Positions 11,051-21,297 of a stretch of DNA of 64,000 bases are shown piece after piece. The position numbers were made by a program, and so were the translations under genes. The DNA comes from Cryptomeria japonica (lineage: Eukaryota; Streptophyta; Pinopsida; Cupressales; Cupressaceae). A model generated the notes under the pieces. The model had not been told where the DNA came from, made no database searches, and saw only the letters and a program-made list of their open reading frames with translations. Every line of letters starts with the position of its first letter. The first letter of the stretch is position 1. The stretch is taken from assembly GCF_030272615.1 (NCBI RefSeq), contig NC_081415.1, positions 188,732,270-188,796,269 of the forward strand. Direction: 5' to 3'.

Positions 11051-12476
11051 TGTTGACATTCGCATGAAGATTACATTAATTAAATGTTATGTTGTCATTG
11101 ATGTCAATTAACCAGTAATGATATTGTTATAATTTTGTTTTGTAACTTGTAGGAAGAGCCAGTGAAGAGAACTATAACTGGTAGGTGAGTTTGTTGAGTG
11201 AACTGGTATTGCTAAGTGTTGGAGAGTTGAACTGGTAAACCCTACTAGTTGATTTGATAAACCCTAACCGATTAAGTTTGGTGAATTGGTTGTATTGGTT
11301 TATGATCTGATGATTAGCAGTAATGATTATGACACGTATGCATATTGTATGAAGAGAATTTCAAAGTGTTTTTGGCACATTGAGATAACGGTTTTTATCT
11401 TGGGAATGCACAAGTATATTGCATGTAATGCAAAGTGTGTGATGAGTTACTAAGTTTGATGAAGCGGCGATCAAGGAGCAGTCGAGGCTTTCTTGAATGA
11501 TGTGCAGAGATTGTTATGTAATCCAACAGTCATACTTGAACCAACTTGTTTGTAATCTCTATGATAGAATTAGGTTTTTGTTGTGTTACCGACCTAATTG
11601 ATTTGTTTATAAGGTCAATGAGTTGTTTTGTTTCAGAGTTGGCAAATTTTTAGTTAAGTGTGTGGTTGTCGAATCGGATGATGTATCTACAGTTTGTGTA
11701 AATGCAAATAGGAGCATGAAAAGGATCTGAACAAGAAAGTGTAGTGCTATTCAAACAAATCAACAAAATCCTATTGTTTTCTAACAATTATAGCAATTGA
11801 AATCCCCTAACCAGGTAAGCTTTAACAAGCTTAGTGTTTTTTCAAATCCTCTAACCAAGTGGTCCATTAGCTTGGATTTCAAATCCTCTACCGAGGTTAC
11901 ACCTCACAGGGTATTGCTTCTAACAAGGTATTATAGTCAATCCCTTAACCGAGTGGTCCCTAACAAGATCTATTCTTAAAAAGACTTTTTGTAAAAGCTT
12001 TAATAGCCTTGGCTCCTAATAGGGTGAACTTCAAAAGAGTTCAGATAGTTATCTTGTGAGTCTCATCTCAACGTGGTTTTTCCCATTTGGATTTCCACAT
12101 CAAAAATATTGTGTTAAGTGGTGAATGTTTTTGTGGTTATGTTTATTATGGTTGATTTGTGTAACTGCTTAATCCACTCTGATAAGTTATGATAACCGAC
12201 AACAATATGAAATGATTTTTACTTATGTCAGTAAAAATATTTGGATGTTTGTGAGTTTCAAGTTGTTTACTATTAATCTATTGTAATAGTCAACCGGTTA
12301 AACTTGACAGTGATATTTCATTTTTAATTCAGTTGTTTAACTTGTCAGTTCTAAGTTTACTTTGAGAGGTTGATTATGAGATTGGTGAAAGTTTATACCA
12401 ATTTTTCTATCTATTGATTCACCCCCCACCCCTTCTTACTAGTTGACCGGATCCTTATTATTTCATCATACCTTCA
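11051..12476 (+). repeat. Ty1-copia LTR between pol and a gag restart
   Basis: The LTR starts TGTTGACATTCGCATG after a polypurine tract and ends ...CATACCTTCA, two bases before a PBS-like TGGTTTCAGAGC. A C-rich run (GATTCACCCCCCACC) lies near 12415-12433, as in the other copia-type LTRs here. A phrase TGTTGTCATTGATGTCAA about 40 bp inside the start is shared with the LTR at 54047. It carries many ACCGGT/ACCAGT-like words. Sequence to the left is element 3' end and to the right is element 5' end, a head-to-tail arrangement. Confidence 0.8.
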
Positions 12477-12640
12477 ATTGGTTTCAGAGCTTCTCATGTC
12501 CTCTAAGGTCTAAGCCTAACAACTTGAGGTAAAGATCTTGTAGAACATGATGAAGAGGGAAGGTTCAAAGTTTAATAGAGAGAACTACAAGATATGGAGT
12601 GATAGAATAAAAATTTATACTAACACCAAAGCTAATAAAG
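12477..12640 (+). pseudogene. Copia PBS and truncated gag start
   Basis: TGGTTTCAGAGC at 12479-12490 differs at one base from the initiator-Met PBS TGGTATCAGAGC. A gag start follows near 12548, MMKREGSKFNRENYKIWSDR, closely matching the gag at 55648 (MMKREGPKFNKENFSIWKDR). Homology stops after some 30 codons at the join with an oppositely oriented copia fragment. Confidence 0.75.
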
Positions 12641-13551
12641 TTGCACTCAACCAACTTTTTCTCCAACTTAGATCACTTCTCATTCGAAACTAAGAATATG
12701 TCTTGCAACCAACTATTTTAACATGTATCATCAAGGGCTTATTTCTCGACCACGCCTCTAGAAGTGTCTTATCGACAAGTGCTAATATAGGAGATCTATT
12801 TACCAGATAGAAGACAATGGCTATAGTTTTGGCCTAAAACTTTTGTTTGATGCCAACACCACTAAGCATACTACCCAAAAAAACTCATAGCCTTTGTCAT
12901 TTCTAAAACACTTAATCTTTTTACAAGTTTAATTTTTAACAAGATCCTTAAACTCCTCAAACCAACTAGAGACTTTAGGTTTTCTTATGAGAAAATAAAC
13001 ATATGTCCTTCTATGGTAAATTAATGAATGATACAAAATACATAGTTCTATCATTTAAATGAATGTTAATAGGTGCAAAAATATCAAATTATATCAAGTC
13101 CAACAAACGATAAATTTTGTGAGAAGTATAATAAAACTGAACATGTTTTTGCTTCCCATATATGCAATGTTTGCAAAAATTGAACTCAAGATTACAATCA
13201 TCAATCCCCTAAACAAGGTATTTATGTTTTAAGGTTTTAAGATCCTTACTGCCAATGTGTCCAAGTATTTGGTACCATAACATTTTCTTCTCTACTGAAA
13301 GTTTCATCTCCAAATCATTGAAACCGTTAGGTACCCAAAAAGAACAATTATCAAATGTAGAAGAAATAGACCTCTTCATAGCTTGATTTAACCATGACGA
13401 TGAAGAATCTAGAGTTCTCTTATTTCACTCTATAAAATAACTATGGCAATGTATATTGTGTTACTCTAGGTTATACAAGGTGCCAAGTTGAACACCCTTA
13501 GCAAGCACCATAGTGCCTCTATTCATCTTTGTTGGGAAATAAGGTATTGTA
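12641..13551 (-). pseudogene. Ty1-copia pre-integrase/integrase fragment, minus strand
   Basis: Read on the minus strand from about 13526 down, the conceptual translation shows GTLYNLE, then WVPNGFNDLEMKLSVEKK, then LGHIGSKDLKTLKHKYL and CKHCIYGKQKHVQF. This is the pre-integrase His/Cys region of copia. Integrase start-like sequence follows (YRLLDLI, FDIF, PINIH; then VSFIN). Several stops and frameshifts break it. The sequence differs clearly from the copia copies at 8111 and 57000, so it is a different lineage. No LTR for it is visible. Its boundary at 12641 is approximate. Confidence 0.75.
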
Positions 13552-13570
13552 CACCTTACATGATAATGTT
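13552..13570. repeat. 19-bp target site duplication, left copy
   Basis: CACCTTACATGATAATGTT here is repeated perfectly at 15649-15667. A long variable-length duplication of this kind is typical of LINE-type target-primed insertion, not of LTR integrase, which makes 5 bp. Confidence 0.85.
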
Positions 13571-15648
13571 TTTTATTAAGGCAAAAACAAGTTTTGAAGG
13601 GACCAAAAACCCTTTACAAGAAGATTAAATAAAAAGAAGCATTAAAACCCAACCAAACATAATAGACTAGAAAGACAACAAGATTGACAAAAAACAAGAC
13701 ACACAGAGAGAGCCCCAACCCAACACAAACAAAAATCCAACAAAACACCAGCAAAAGAACACAACATCACCAACAAAAGAAACAACACTAACCCAGGTTC
13801 TTTAAAGTTTTAGTAGCTTCAACTTCAAGTCGATTCATCTTCTGGGCCACTTCCTTCAAGTCCAAGATGTCTTGAGGCAAATTAGTAGTCTTCTTCTTTG
13901 TACTTGCCCTCATTCTCTTTCTTGGACCTGAAGTATCCTCAGTACCCAATTAGTTTTCCTGGTCCAGGTCAACAAAAACCATGTCTTGGTGAATTTTTTC
14001 TAGCTTACCTGCCAAAGTATTCATATTATCATCCAAGGATTTAACAATTTTGTGGCTATGCTCCATAATTTTGCGCAGGGTGGTCTTACATTTATTGATC
14101 CTTTGTTTCGCTTTCCCGAACTTATTATCATACCTATCCTTCATCTTTTCAATTGTTTCCACATTCTTGGTTAAGAAATCCACCATCATTTTTATCTCGT
14201 CTTCATTCCAAAGGGCACAAGCAAAGGTCCCTCAAGGCTTCTCCTTCAGACCACCAGAAGACAAGGGCTCAGTAGTAACCTGCAACTTATCCCCTATATC
14301 CTCCTTAGCATGTAAATCTTCAATTTTAGAAGAAAGGACTCTCTGTTTAAGGTTGAGGATTTTTAATCTCATGAAAATCCCATCTGAAGAGTCTAAAGAG
14401 ATACGCAAAGCTATTTTTAGTGGTCTCCAAAACCCCAAAAGAAATCTCTTGCTTGGAATGAAAATTGTGAAAGTTCAAATCCACAAATGCTTTAGAGTTA
14501 CCCTCCTTATCATGAGGAGAAAGAGATTCATCAGAGTCAAGAGGGGAAATAGGAACATCATGCTCCCAGGAACTATCAAATATCACAAGGGCAGAACCTT
14601 TCCCTTTCCCCTTGATTTTCTTCACAAACTTAGCTCCTCCTGCTGAAGGAGAACCCTTGCCCTTGCTAGTCCCTGCAAACAAATTCTTCTACACCCTTTT
14701 AGGTTTCTCGAGAGGGGGGGAAAGGCCTCTTCCTCCTCATCCTTAGTGTCCCAATCTTCACCCTCAGAGCTACCACTTTCTTCCCCATCATCATCAACGA
14801 CCGAGAGAGACCAATTAGGGTTATCAGAGTCCCTAGCCTTGAAATGTTCATAGATGAGAAAGATTAAGCCTTGATGCAGAACAGGTTTATTATGGGGATT
14901 CTCTTTATATTCATTAATGTTGGCGTTCAAAGAAGAGAGAAAGTAAAAGAGAAAGGAGATCTTAACTTTATATCTAAAATGGTTGAGGAAAACAAAGTGG
15001 TACCCATAAATCTTTGTTTACTTATCATTTAGAATGAAGAATTCCATAATCACTTTAAGGATTTCCTTCCAAATGGGCTTTATCAACTTCAACTTGAAGT
15101 GAGACTTATTAACCTTCACCAAATTCGCCTTCTCCTTAGCTGTCTTGGGGAACTTCTTAATGAACCCCTTTGAGAGTTTTCTATTCCTATTAAACTTAAT
15201 GGCCTCCATGGAGAGGTCGGTAACCTCTACAATGAGGCTCTCATCCACCACAATTGCCTTACCAAATAAGTTGAGCTTCCCATTTTTCCACTCCTTCACA
15301 AAAATCTTAGTAAATCTCTGATCATTCCCATGAAGCCTCTCTAAATAAGACATCACCCCTCCTTATTGTAGCCGATACCAGATGGTTGCATTATTTCTCC
15401 ATCTCTCACAGTTTGCAGGTTCAACCCTACATCTATTCCCACCCATCTTGATAGACAGAGGAGATTGAGCCCAAAAAAGGTTGAAAACCAGACAACACTC
15501 TAAAGAGCTAACAAGCCCAATAAAGCCAAGAACAACCCAAAAAGTATATAAATTATAAATGATATCAATGATATCGAAGGATTTCTGATAGTTGGCATCC
15601 TCAACAATGATCACATAATCAATAGATAGCATCATCAAAATTAGTGGG
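13571..15648 (-). mobile_element. Retroposed 2.1-kb element without RT
   Basis: The segment lies exactly between two perfect 19-bp direct repeats. On the minus strand it starts CCCACTAATTTTGATG and ends with a TTTTTGCCTTAATAAAA tail, as expected of an insertion made by reverse transcription from the 3' end. It contains one long decayed ORF (13788-15356) and no endonuclease, RT or LTR. It could be a non-autonomous LINE-like family or a processed copy of a cellular mRNA. A search for other copies in the genome would decide: many copies mean a transposon, one intron-bearing parent means a processed pseudogene. Confidence 0.75.
13788..15356 (-). pseudogene. Decayed ORF of unknown family in retroposed element
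   Basis: On the minus strand, MMSYLERLHGNDQRFTKIFV opens an N-terminal region rich in Lys and hydrophobic residues (15356-15018). After a stop, the reading continues through FLNHFRYKVKISF and a segment with HQGLIFLIYEHFKARDS. An acidic stretch follows (SSEGEDWDTKDEEEE, about 14760), then a coiled-coil-like C-terminal part (14189-13950, ETIEKMKDRYDNKFGKAK), ending in KTLKNLG and TAG at 13788. The original protein would be about 500 residues; upstream reading in the same frame (MGGNRCRVEPANCERWRNN) suggests it may have started earlier. I recognise no domain. Stops and frame changes make it non-functional here. Confidence 0.6.
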
Positions 15649-15667
15649 CACCTTACATGATAATGTT
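15649..15667. repeat. 19-bp target site duplication, right copy
   Basis: Perfect repeat of 13552-13570. On the minus strand it lies directly upstream of the 5' end of the retroposed element. Confidence 0.85.
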
Positions 15668-16997
15668 TATTATTGTAATATTTGTACTTATTATGCGAGT
15701 TACACATGCACGTGTAACATGCAAGGATTCCTTTACAATATTCTTGGGGCCACTTTATGTTGCATTGTAATTTAGTGGGATATATTATATTGCAATTATT
15801 TAATACTGGGAAAGGTATTTAAAAAGACAAAACTTAGACATTGGTTCAATTCAGTGTAAATATTCATTCTTTTAATAGTTATATTCCAAGTTTAATTTTT
15901 TCAATTTCCATATTGATTAAATAAAAGGAGTTTAATTAGAAAGCACCTTGTAATCAATTAATCCACTAATAGATGAAACTACATACTTACACATATAATA
16001 GGTATTTGATCATAGTTCTAAATAAATATTTAAGAACATTTTATAAGGTTTTAGTGATTATTTCATTCAAATATATTATCACCATATTTGTAGTACTTTT
16101 GGAAAGACAAATAAGATCAGAATAGAAATTATATTAATATTCTAATGTGGATGTGATACATTGAGCCATAACATTTTTTCAATATATCATAAATTACTTC
16201 AAAAGAAAAAACATGCATGCACAATAAATACATTAATAACTCCATCCTTTTGGAGAAAAAGGAACTGAATAGAATGTCAACTTCAATAAGAAATACAAAC
16301 CTATGAATGTTCAATAGTAATTAGTTAAAAATTTAGAGACATTCCATTTTGTTGAATGAAGAAAAATATTTCACACTTTTTCATAATCTGCAAAACTATT
16401 AATGTTTTACATATTATTTATGCTTACATATTTGTTTAGAACTAAATTTTTGGTGGTGAATAAAGTGTTTCACACATTCTTTCTTTCATATTTGTACAAA
16501 ACAAAAGAAATTGGGTAAATTTAAAAAAAACAAATAAATATATATATTTCTTCATTTAAGTATAAAATCTTTGTATTCGATGTAGATCCTTCCGAAAATC
16601 ATGTTCAATGAATTAAATATTTATGAATATTGAGTTATATAAAGCCTTAATATAGTGCAAATAATTTACCTGTATAAGATAATATCTTATGTGAGACCAC
16701 CCATAATAGCATATCTTCAATGATATAGATGCATGAAGAAAGAATCTTGAGCAACAATAAATTCATGTACATAGAATTATATGTTACTAACAACCAAAGG
16801 ATTCCATTATTCAATATAAATTTACTAGAGAAAATCCATAGTTAATAGATATAATAGCTAATGAGAATTTGACTAAAATGTTAAGTGATAATTTCTTTTT
16901 AAATTTAAATAATTAACTTTAAATTTTTTAATTGTGATAAATACTTCAAAGAACAAAAAAAAATTGCATATCAATTAATTATATAGATGTATCCCCT
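15668..16997. other. AT-rich intergenic region 3' of the LRR gene
   Basis: About 1.3 kb of AT-rich DNA with no conserved coding signal. One short ORF on the minus strand (16129-16314) has no recognisable content. The region holds the 3' untranslated end of the LRR gene, which runs leftward into it. I cannot fix a polyadenylation site. Confidence 0.6.
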
Positions 16998-19448
16998 TTA
17001 CAATGTCAAATTTTTCATCCATGGAAACAAAAATTTTAGGATTGTATCAACTATATTGAAGTATTTCCTTCTCCAACTCATTTTTAGCAGGATCAATGAC
17101 ACTATCCCTCCAAAAGCTACTCCATATGATAATCCCAATGTTATCCCATACCAAGGATATTTATTGCTTTTCTTTTCTTTGTAGATTGGAACTGGAGAAG
17201 GATTAACAAATTCTTTCCAAGAGCAATTTGTGGGTAGTGGACACCCTGATAAATTAGGATTCCCTGAAAAAGAGGATTCTCCAAATGTTGTCATATGTGG
17301 TCCTTGTGGTATCCTTTCGGAAAGACGGTTGTTTGATAAATTCAAGAAGCCTAAAGAGTTTAGAAAATCAAACTCTATAGGGATTTTTCCTGAAAAAATA
17401 TTTTTTGAAAGGTCTAATGATTCTAGCTGTCTCATTTCTCCCAAACTACTTGGAATGGTCCCATTCAAATTGTTCATTGAAAGGTTCAAAAGCCTCAGTC
17501 CCTTCAAATTCCCAAAATTAGAGGCAATTTCTCCCTCTAACTCATTGTTTGAGAGATCTATAGATGTGAGAGTGGAAAGAATATATGAGTAGTGCTCATC
17601 TCTTCCTTTTGAAGTCATATCCAATCCATCTTGATATAATTCAATATGGAATTTCTCATCAGGAAAAGTAGATAGTACAAAACCATCTTGGCTTTCTATT
17701 GCCATTGATTGCAATGATGCAATTGTGTGTGGAATTGAACCTAAGATATGATTGGAAGAAAGAAGTAAGATTTGGAGGTTCTCTAATTGACCTAACTCTG
17801 AAGGAATACTTCCTATAAAGTTGTTCTCCTTCATCACCAATACTGCTAGATCTGAAAGATTTCCAATTAAAGATGGTATTTCGCCTTCAAAGAAGTTGTT
17901 CCCAATATCAAGAACCCTTAGTTTTGAACAATTTGTTATGGAGGTAGGGAATGGTCCATTCAGGTTATTGTTGTGAACAAGTAATGAAAACAAATCACTT
18001 AGCTTACTAAAATCATGTGGTAGGCTTCCCTTCAAACTGTTATTTCCCAAATTTAGGACAAAGAGAGAAGAGCAATTGGACAAGCTCGACGGGATGACTC
18101 CTGTTATCTTGTTGTTTGCAAGATGTAATAGTTGGAGGCTAGATAAGTTGCCCAAGCTTGGAAGAATATTGTAATTGAACAAATTGTCATTGAATAGCAA
18201 CATTATCACATATGAAGGCCAAATTGATGGGATGTGTCCACTCAATTCATTTTTTGACACATCTAGCTCTTCTAGATTCATCACTGATGAAAAATTTGAA
18301 GGTAGGCTTCCTTCTAGATGATTGCTTGAAAGATTTAGATATTGCAATAGAGGACTTGTTTCACATAGCCAAGAGGGAATTACACCCACAAGACTAGCAT
18401 TAATTAATTCCAATCTTTGAAGAGACAATTGTGTTGAAATCAAAGATGGAAATTCAGCATTAATCATACATGACACTAAAGATAACTCAAATAACTGAAA
18501 GGGTGGAATCCAGGTTGTGCTAATATTTAGCACACAATCAGATAAATACAAATAATTTAGGCTTGTAAGTTTTTGAAGCAAACTTTCTGAAATTGCCTGG
18601 TAATGGTTTAGCGACAAGTATAGCTTGACTAAAGAAGGTGGAAGTGATGTAGAAGAGATGGTTTCATTGAAGTAATTGCCATCGCCATACAACTGCGTGA
18701 GGGAGGAAAGCTGAGCAAATGAAGAGGGAATGGTCCCACTCAGTTGGTTATTGCTAATTTCCAACACCCGGAGTAAAGACAGATTGCCCAAGGAATCTGG
18801 AATGTTCCCGCTCAGTTGATTGTTATCAAGAATTAACCTCGTCAACAAAGAGAGACTTCCAAGAGAAGTTGGTATGCTTCCACTAAGTCGGTTGTAACTA
18901 AGATGAAGGTGAGCTAAAGAAAACAGATTGCCGAGGCAGGAAGGTATGCTTCCATTCAACTTATTGTATGAAAGATCAAGGACTCTAAGGCGGGTGAGCA
19001 AACAAAGGGAAGGGGGAATCATCCCACTAAAGCTATTTTCAGATAAATCTAAAGTTTCAATATAAGAGAGATTTCCCAAACAGGGAGGAATTGTAGTACC
19101 TCTTACTGCTCCAGATATAGTAAGTGATGTGAGAGAACGAAGTTGGCACAGGTCCTCAGATATCACACATCCAGTAAAGGAATGGATTTGAAGTGAGACA
19201 ACGTGGTTGGTGTCGTCGTCGCAGGAAATGCCTTCCCAGTGGGTGCAACAGTCAGTTCCATTCACCCACGAACTGAGAACGCCCTCGGACTCATTCGAGG
19301 CTGCTTTGAAGCGAAGCAAAGCTTTGGATTCGTTGGAACGACACCTGTTGGACAGAAATGGATCGGAAAGAGAAAAGGGGAAGAAGAAGAAGAGAAGAAA
19401 GAGTGAAATGATAAGTATAGAGGAGAGGATGTGCAAAGAGACGGCCAT
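16998..19448 (-). CDS. Leucine-rich repeat receptor-like protein (RLP)
   Basis: An intact intronless ORF of 816 residues. Residues 1-28 form a signal peptide with a long hydrophobic core. About 35-88 is the plant LRR N-terminal cap, with ESKALLRFKAA and a Cys pair ending WEGISCDD. About two dozen extracellular LRRs of the LSGxIP type follow, with many N-glycosylation sites. Near 578-625 an island without repeats (MAIESQDGFV to DMTSKGRDEHYSYI) precedes the last four repeats, as is typical of RLPs. A C-terminal cap (SGCPLPTNC) precedes a membrane span at about 768-788 and a 27-residue basic tail. There is no kinase domain. In other plants RLPs of this form sense pathogen or developmental ligands at the plasma membrane and signal through partner kinases such as SOBIR1 and BAK1. 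The ligand here is unknown. The start is the first Met of the signal peptide. It is the only convincing host gene in the window. Confidence 0.93.
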   Translation of the reverse strand: MAVSLHILSSILIISLFLLFFFFPFSLSDPFLSNRCRSNESKALLRFKAASNESEGVLSSWVNGTDCCTHWEGISCDDDTNHVVSLQIHSFTGCVISEDLCQLRSLTSLTISGAVRGTTIPPCLGNLSYIETLDLSENSFSGMIPPSLCLLTRLRVLDLSYNKLNGSIPSCLGNLFSLAHLHLSYNRLSGSIPTSLGSLSLLTRLILDNNQLSGNIPDSLGNLSLLRVLEISNNQLSGTIPSSFAQLSSLTQLYGDGNYFNETISSTSLPPSLVKLYLSLNHYQAISESLLQKLTSLNYLYLSDCVLNISTTWIPPFQLFELSLVSCMINAEFPSLISTQLSLQRLELINASLVGVIPSWLCETSPLLQYLNLSSNHLEGSLPSNFSSVMNLEELDVSKNELSGHIPSIWPSYVIMLLFNDNLFNYNILPSLGNLSSLQLLHLANNKITGVIPSSLSNCSSLFVLNLGNNSLKGSLPHDFSKLSDLFSLLVHNNNLNGPFPTSITNCSKLRVLDIGNNFFEGEIPSLIGNLSDLAVLVMKENNFIGSIPSELGQLENLQILLLSSNHILGSIPHTIASLQSMAIESQDGFVLSTFPDEKFHIELYQDGLDMTSKGRDEHYSYILSTLTSIDLSNNELEGEIASNFGNLKGLRLLNLSMNNLNGTIPSSLGEMRQLESLDLSKNIFSGKIPIEFDFLNSLGFLNLSNNRLSERIPQGPHMTTFGESSFSGNPNLSGCPLPTNCSWKEFVNPSPVPIYKEKKSNKYPWYGITLGLSYGVAFGGIVSLILLKMSWRRKYFNIVDTILKFLFPWMKNLTL

Positions 19449-19577
19449 TCTATTTGGGAGTGCAGGAGGGAAATGCAGTTTCTTTGTTGTTTGGGTGGGG
19501 AACGCAGTCTGTTCTTAAAGTGCGTGCTAGTCTTCCAGGTCAATGACTATATTTTTTAAATCAATTATCATTCCTTC
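19449..19577 (-). promoter_or_regulatory. Proximal upstream region of the RLP gene
   Basis: About 100 bp upstream of the start codon the minus strand reads TTTAAAAAATATAG (19547-19560), a weak TATA-like run. TTGACC at 19538-19543 is a W-box core, the site bound by WRKY factors that often control immune receptors. Both are short matches and could be chance. The transcription start is not visible. Confidence 0.3.
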
Positions 19578-19830
19578 TTCTCACGGGAATTCGTTTGGGT
19601 GACTGTCGTTTCGCTACAGTCTCAACGGTTGGTGTTAGAAAGAAAATTCCAAACTGCTAAAACTGCTGCCGTTTCAAGATACTAATGTTCCATTCATTAA
19701 CTGCCAATTTCTCACGAGAATTCTTCTGGATGACTGTGTTTCGCTAGAGTCTCAACAGTTAAAGTTGGATAGAAAATTCCAAACTGCTGAAGGGTTGCCG
19801 TTTCAAGATTCTAATTCATTAACTGCCAAT
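19578..19830. repeat. ~130-bp tandem duplication upstream of the RLP gene
   Basis: Two adjacent copies, 19578-19708 and 19709-19830, share 'ttctcacg(g/a)gaattc', 'tttcgct', 'gaaaattccaaactgct', 'tgccgtttcaaga' and 'cattaactgccaat'. They differ by small indels and substitutions. They lie ~130-380 bp upstream of the start codon, so they may duplicate promoter elements. Confidence 0.85.
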
Positions 19831-21050
19831 TACAAGAATACACGCATCGAATCTTACAAGTTATAATTGAAGAGTGTAATCTCAACGTAGGTATCTTTTA
19901 CATATTATCAGATAATTTTCAACATTATGATTGATTTTTCATTATTCTTATTATTATATATTTAACTAAATTATACAGTTAACTTTTAATTTTCCAATGT
20001 CTCTCCATAAAAAGTGGAGTATTTTGAATTCTAAATGCTCATTGTTAATTATATATAAACTTACGGATCAAAAACAGAGACTATAAATTACATTTTAAAT
20101 TAAAAAAAAAAAAATGTATTCACGTAATAAATAAAATAAATTTATAATAAAATTAAATTAAATCTTTTTATGTAAATAAATTAGTTTTTCTTATTATATT
20201 TATATTTTATTTATTTATGTATTTGTAATAATTAAAATATATATTAATATTTATTATTCATAAGAAAAAATAAAATAATTGGTCAAAGTAATAACTTATT
20301 TTGCATATATTTAATTTAGATTTTGAATGAATTACAAATTAGTAAAAGCATTATCTAAGTTATTTCTTATTTGGAAAATAATTCATTTTTAACTGTTTAT
20401 CTTAGATTGTCACTATTATTAGTAGGATTCCACATGACATATAAAGATTATAAACAATTTAATTGATGTCTTATACTTTTGGATTATTAATTCAAAATTA
20501 AAGATTCAATTATAAAATTTCCTATGAGAAATTTCTGCACCCAATACAAATTGAATATAATTCAAAAAGAAAAAACTATACACTAGTCTTCAATGTTTTG
20601 TAAATTAAAACAAGCATTATAAGACAAATATAGCTTTCAAATAATGTTTAAATGGTTACTTCTCTCATGATTTATTTGGATAATAATTTATTTTGAACCA
20701 TTCTTAAATTATCATAATTGTTGTTAGGATTCTGTATTAAAAAAAAAAAAGATTATTACTTCAAAATTAAACAGTCAACAACAAACTTTTCAATAAAACT
20801 ACATAGTCAACATAAAATTTCGACACCCAATTGAAATTTAATCAATATATAATACATTTACAAAAGCAAACATTATAGGACAAATAGTTATGTGAATACT
20901 TCTTAAATAGTGATGGACTTTGTCCTACAATAAAAGAGCACATATTTAAATATCCTTTCAAATCACTAATGGAGATGAGCATGTATTATTTAAAAAATAT
21001 TTTGACATCATTTAAATTTTTTAAAGAACTGTTATGATCTTGTCAAGTCA
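19831..21050. other. AT-rich intergenic region
   Basis: Very AT-rich DNA with long A/T runs and no coding signal on either strand. A ~75-bp segment at 20866-20940 (containing CATTATAGGACAAAT and TAGTGATGGACTTTGTCCTA) recurs in the same orientation at 38027-38100, on the other side of the gypsy insertion. Nothing else is recognisable. Confidence 0.6.
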
Positions 21051-21297
21051 ACAAGGTTATTTAATATGATGACAGGCCACCATAATGGATTATACGTAGT
21101 AGTTAGAATTTTCATGGTTAATAGTGAAAAAATGTATTGTTATTTGTTGTTAGGTGGTATCTTATAACATTCAAATCAAATTTTGATTAACATAAATCAT
21201 TCAAAATGATCTTGTGAAATAATTAGAATGTTAAAATGCAATTCTTATAATGTTATTTAATGATAAGTGTAGACATCTAAAAATGTCTCATTGATCA
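21051..21297 (+). repeat. Left flank of gypsy element, duplicated at 34756-35003
   Basis: These ~247 bp, from AAGGTTATTTAATATGATG to ATTGATCA, recur almost unchanged just before the right LTR. The last 30 bp (from TGTAGACATC at 21268) look like the start of an older LTR into which the gypsy element inserted. GATCA at 21293-21297 matches GATCA at 36908-36912 and is the likely target duplication. Confidence 0.75.

Noticed and set aside
17230-17592. 120-aa plus-strand ORF
   Set aside because: It is antisense to the last repeats of the RLP gene; repeat periodicity keeps the opposite frame open.
19203-19543. ORFs on both strands around the start of the RLP gene
   Set aside because: They are shadow frames of the signal peptide and N-terminal cap coding region and show no conserved content.
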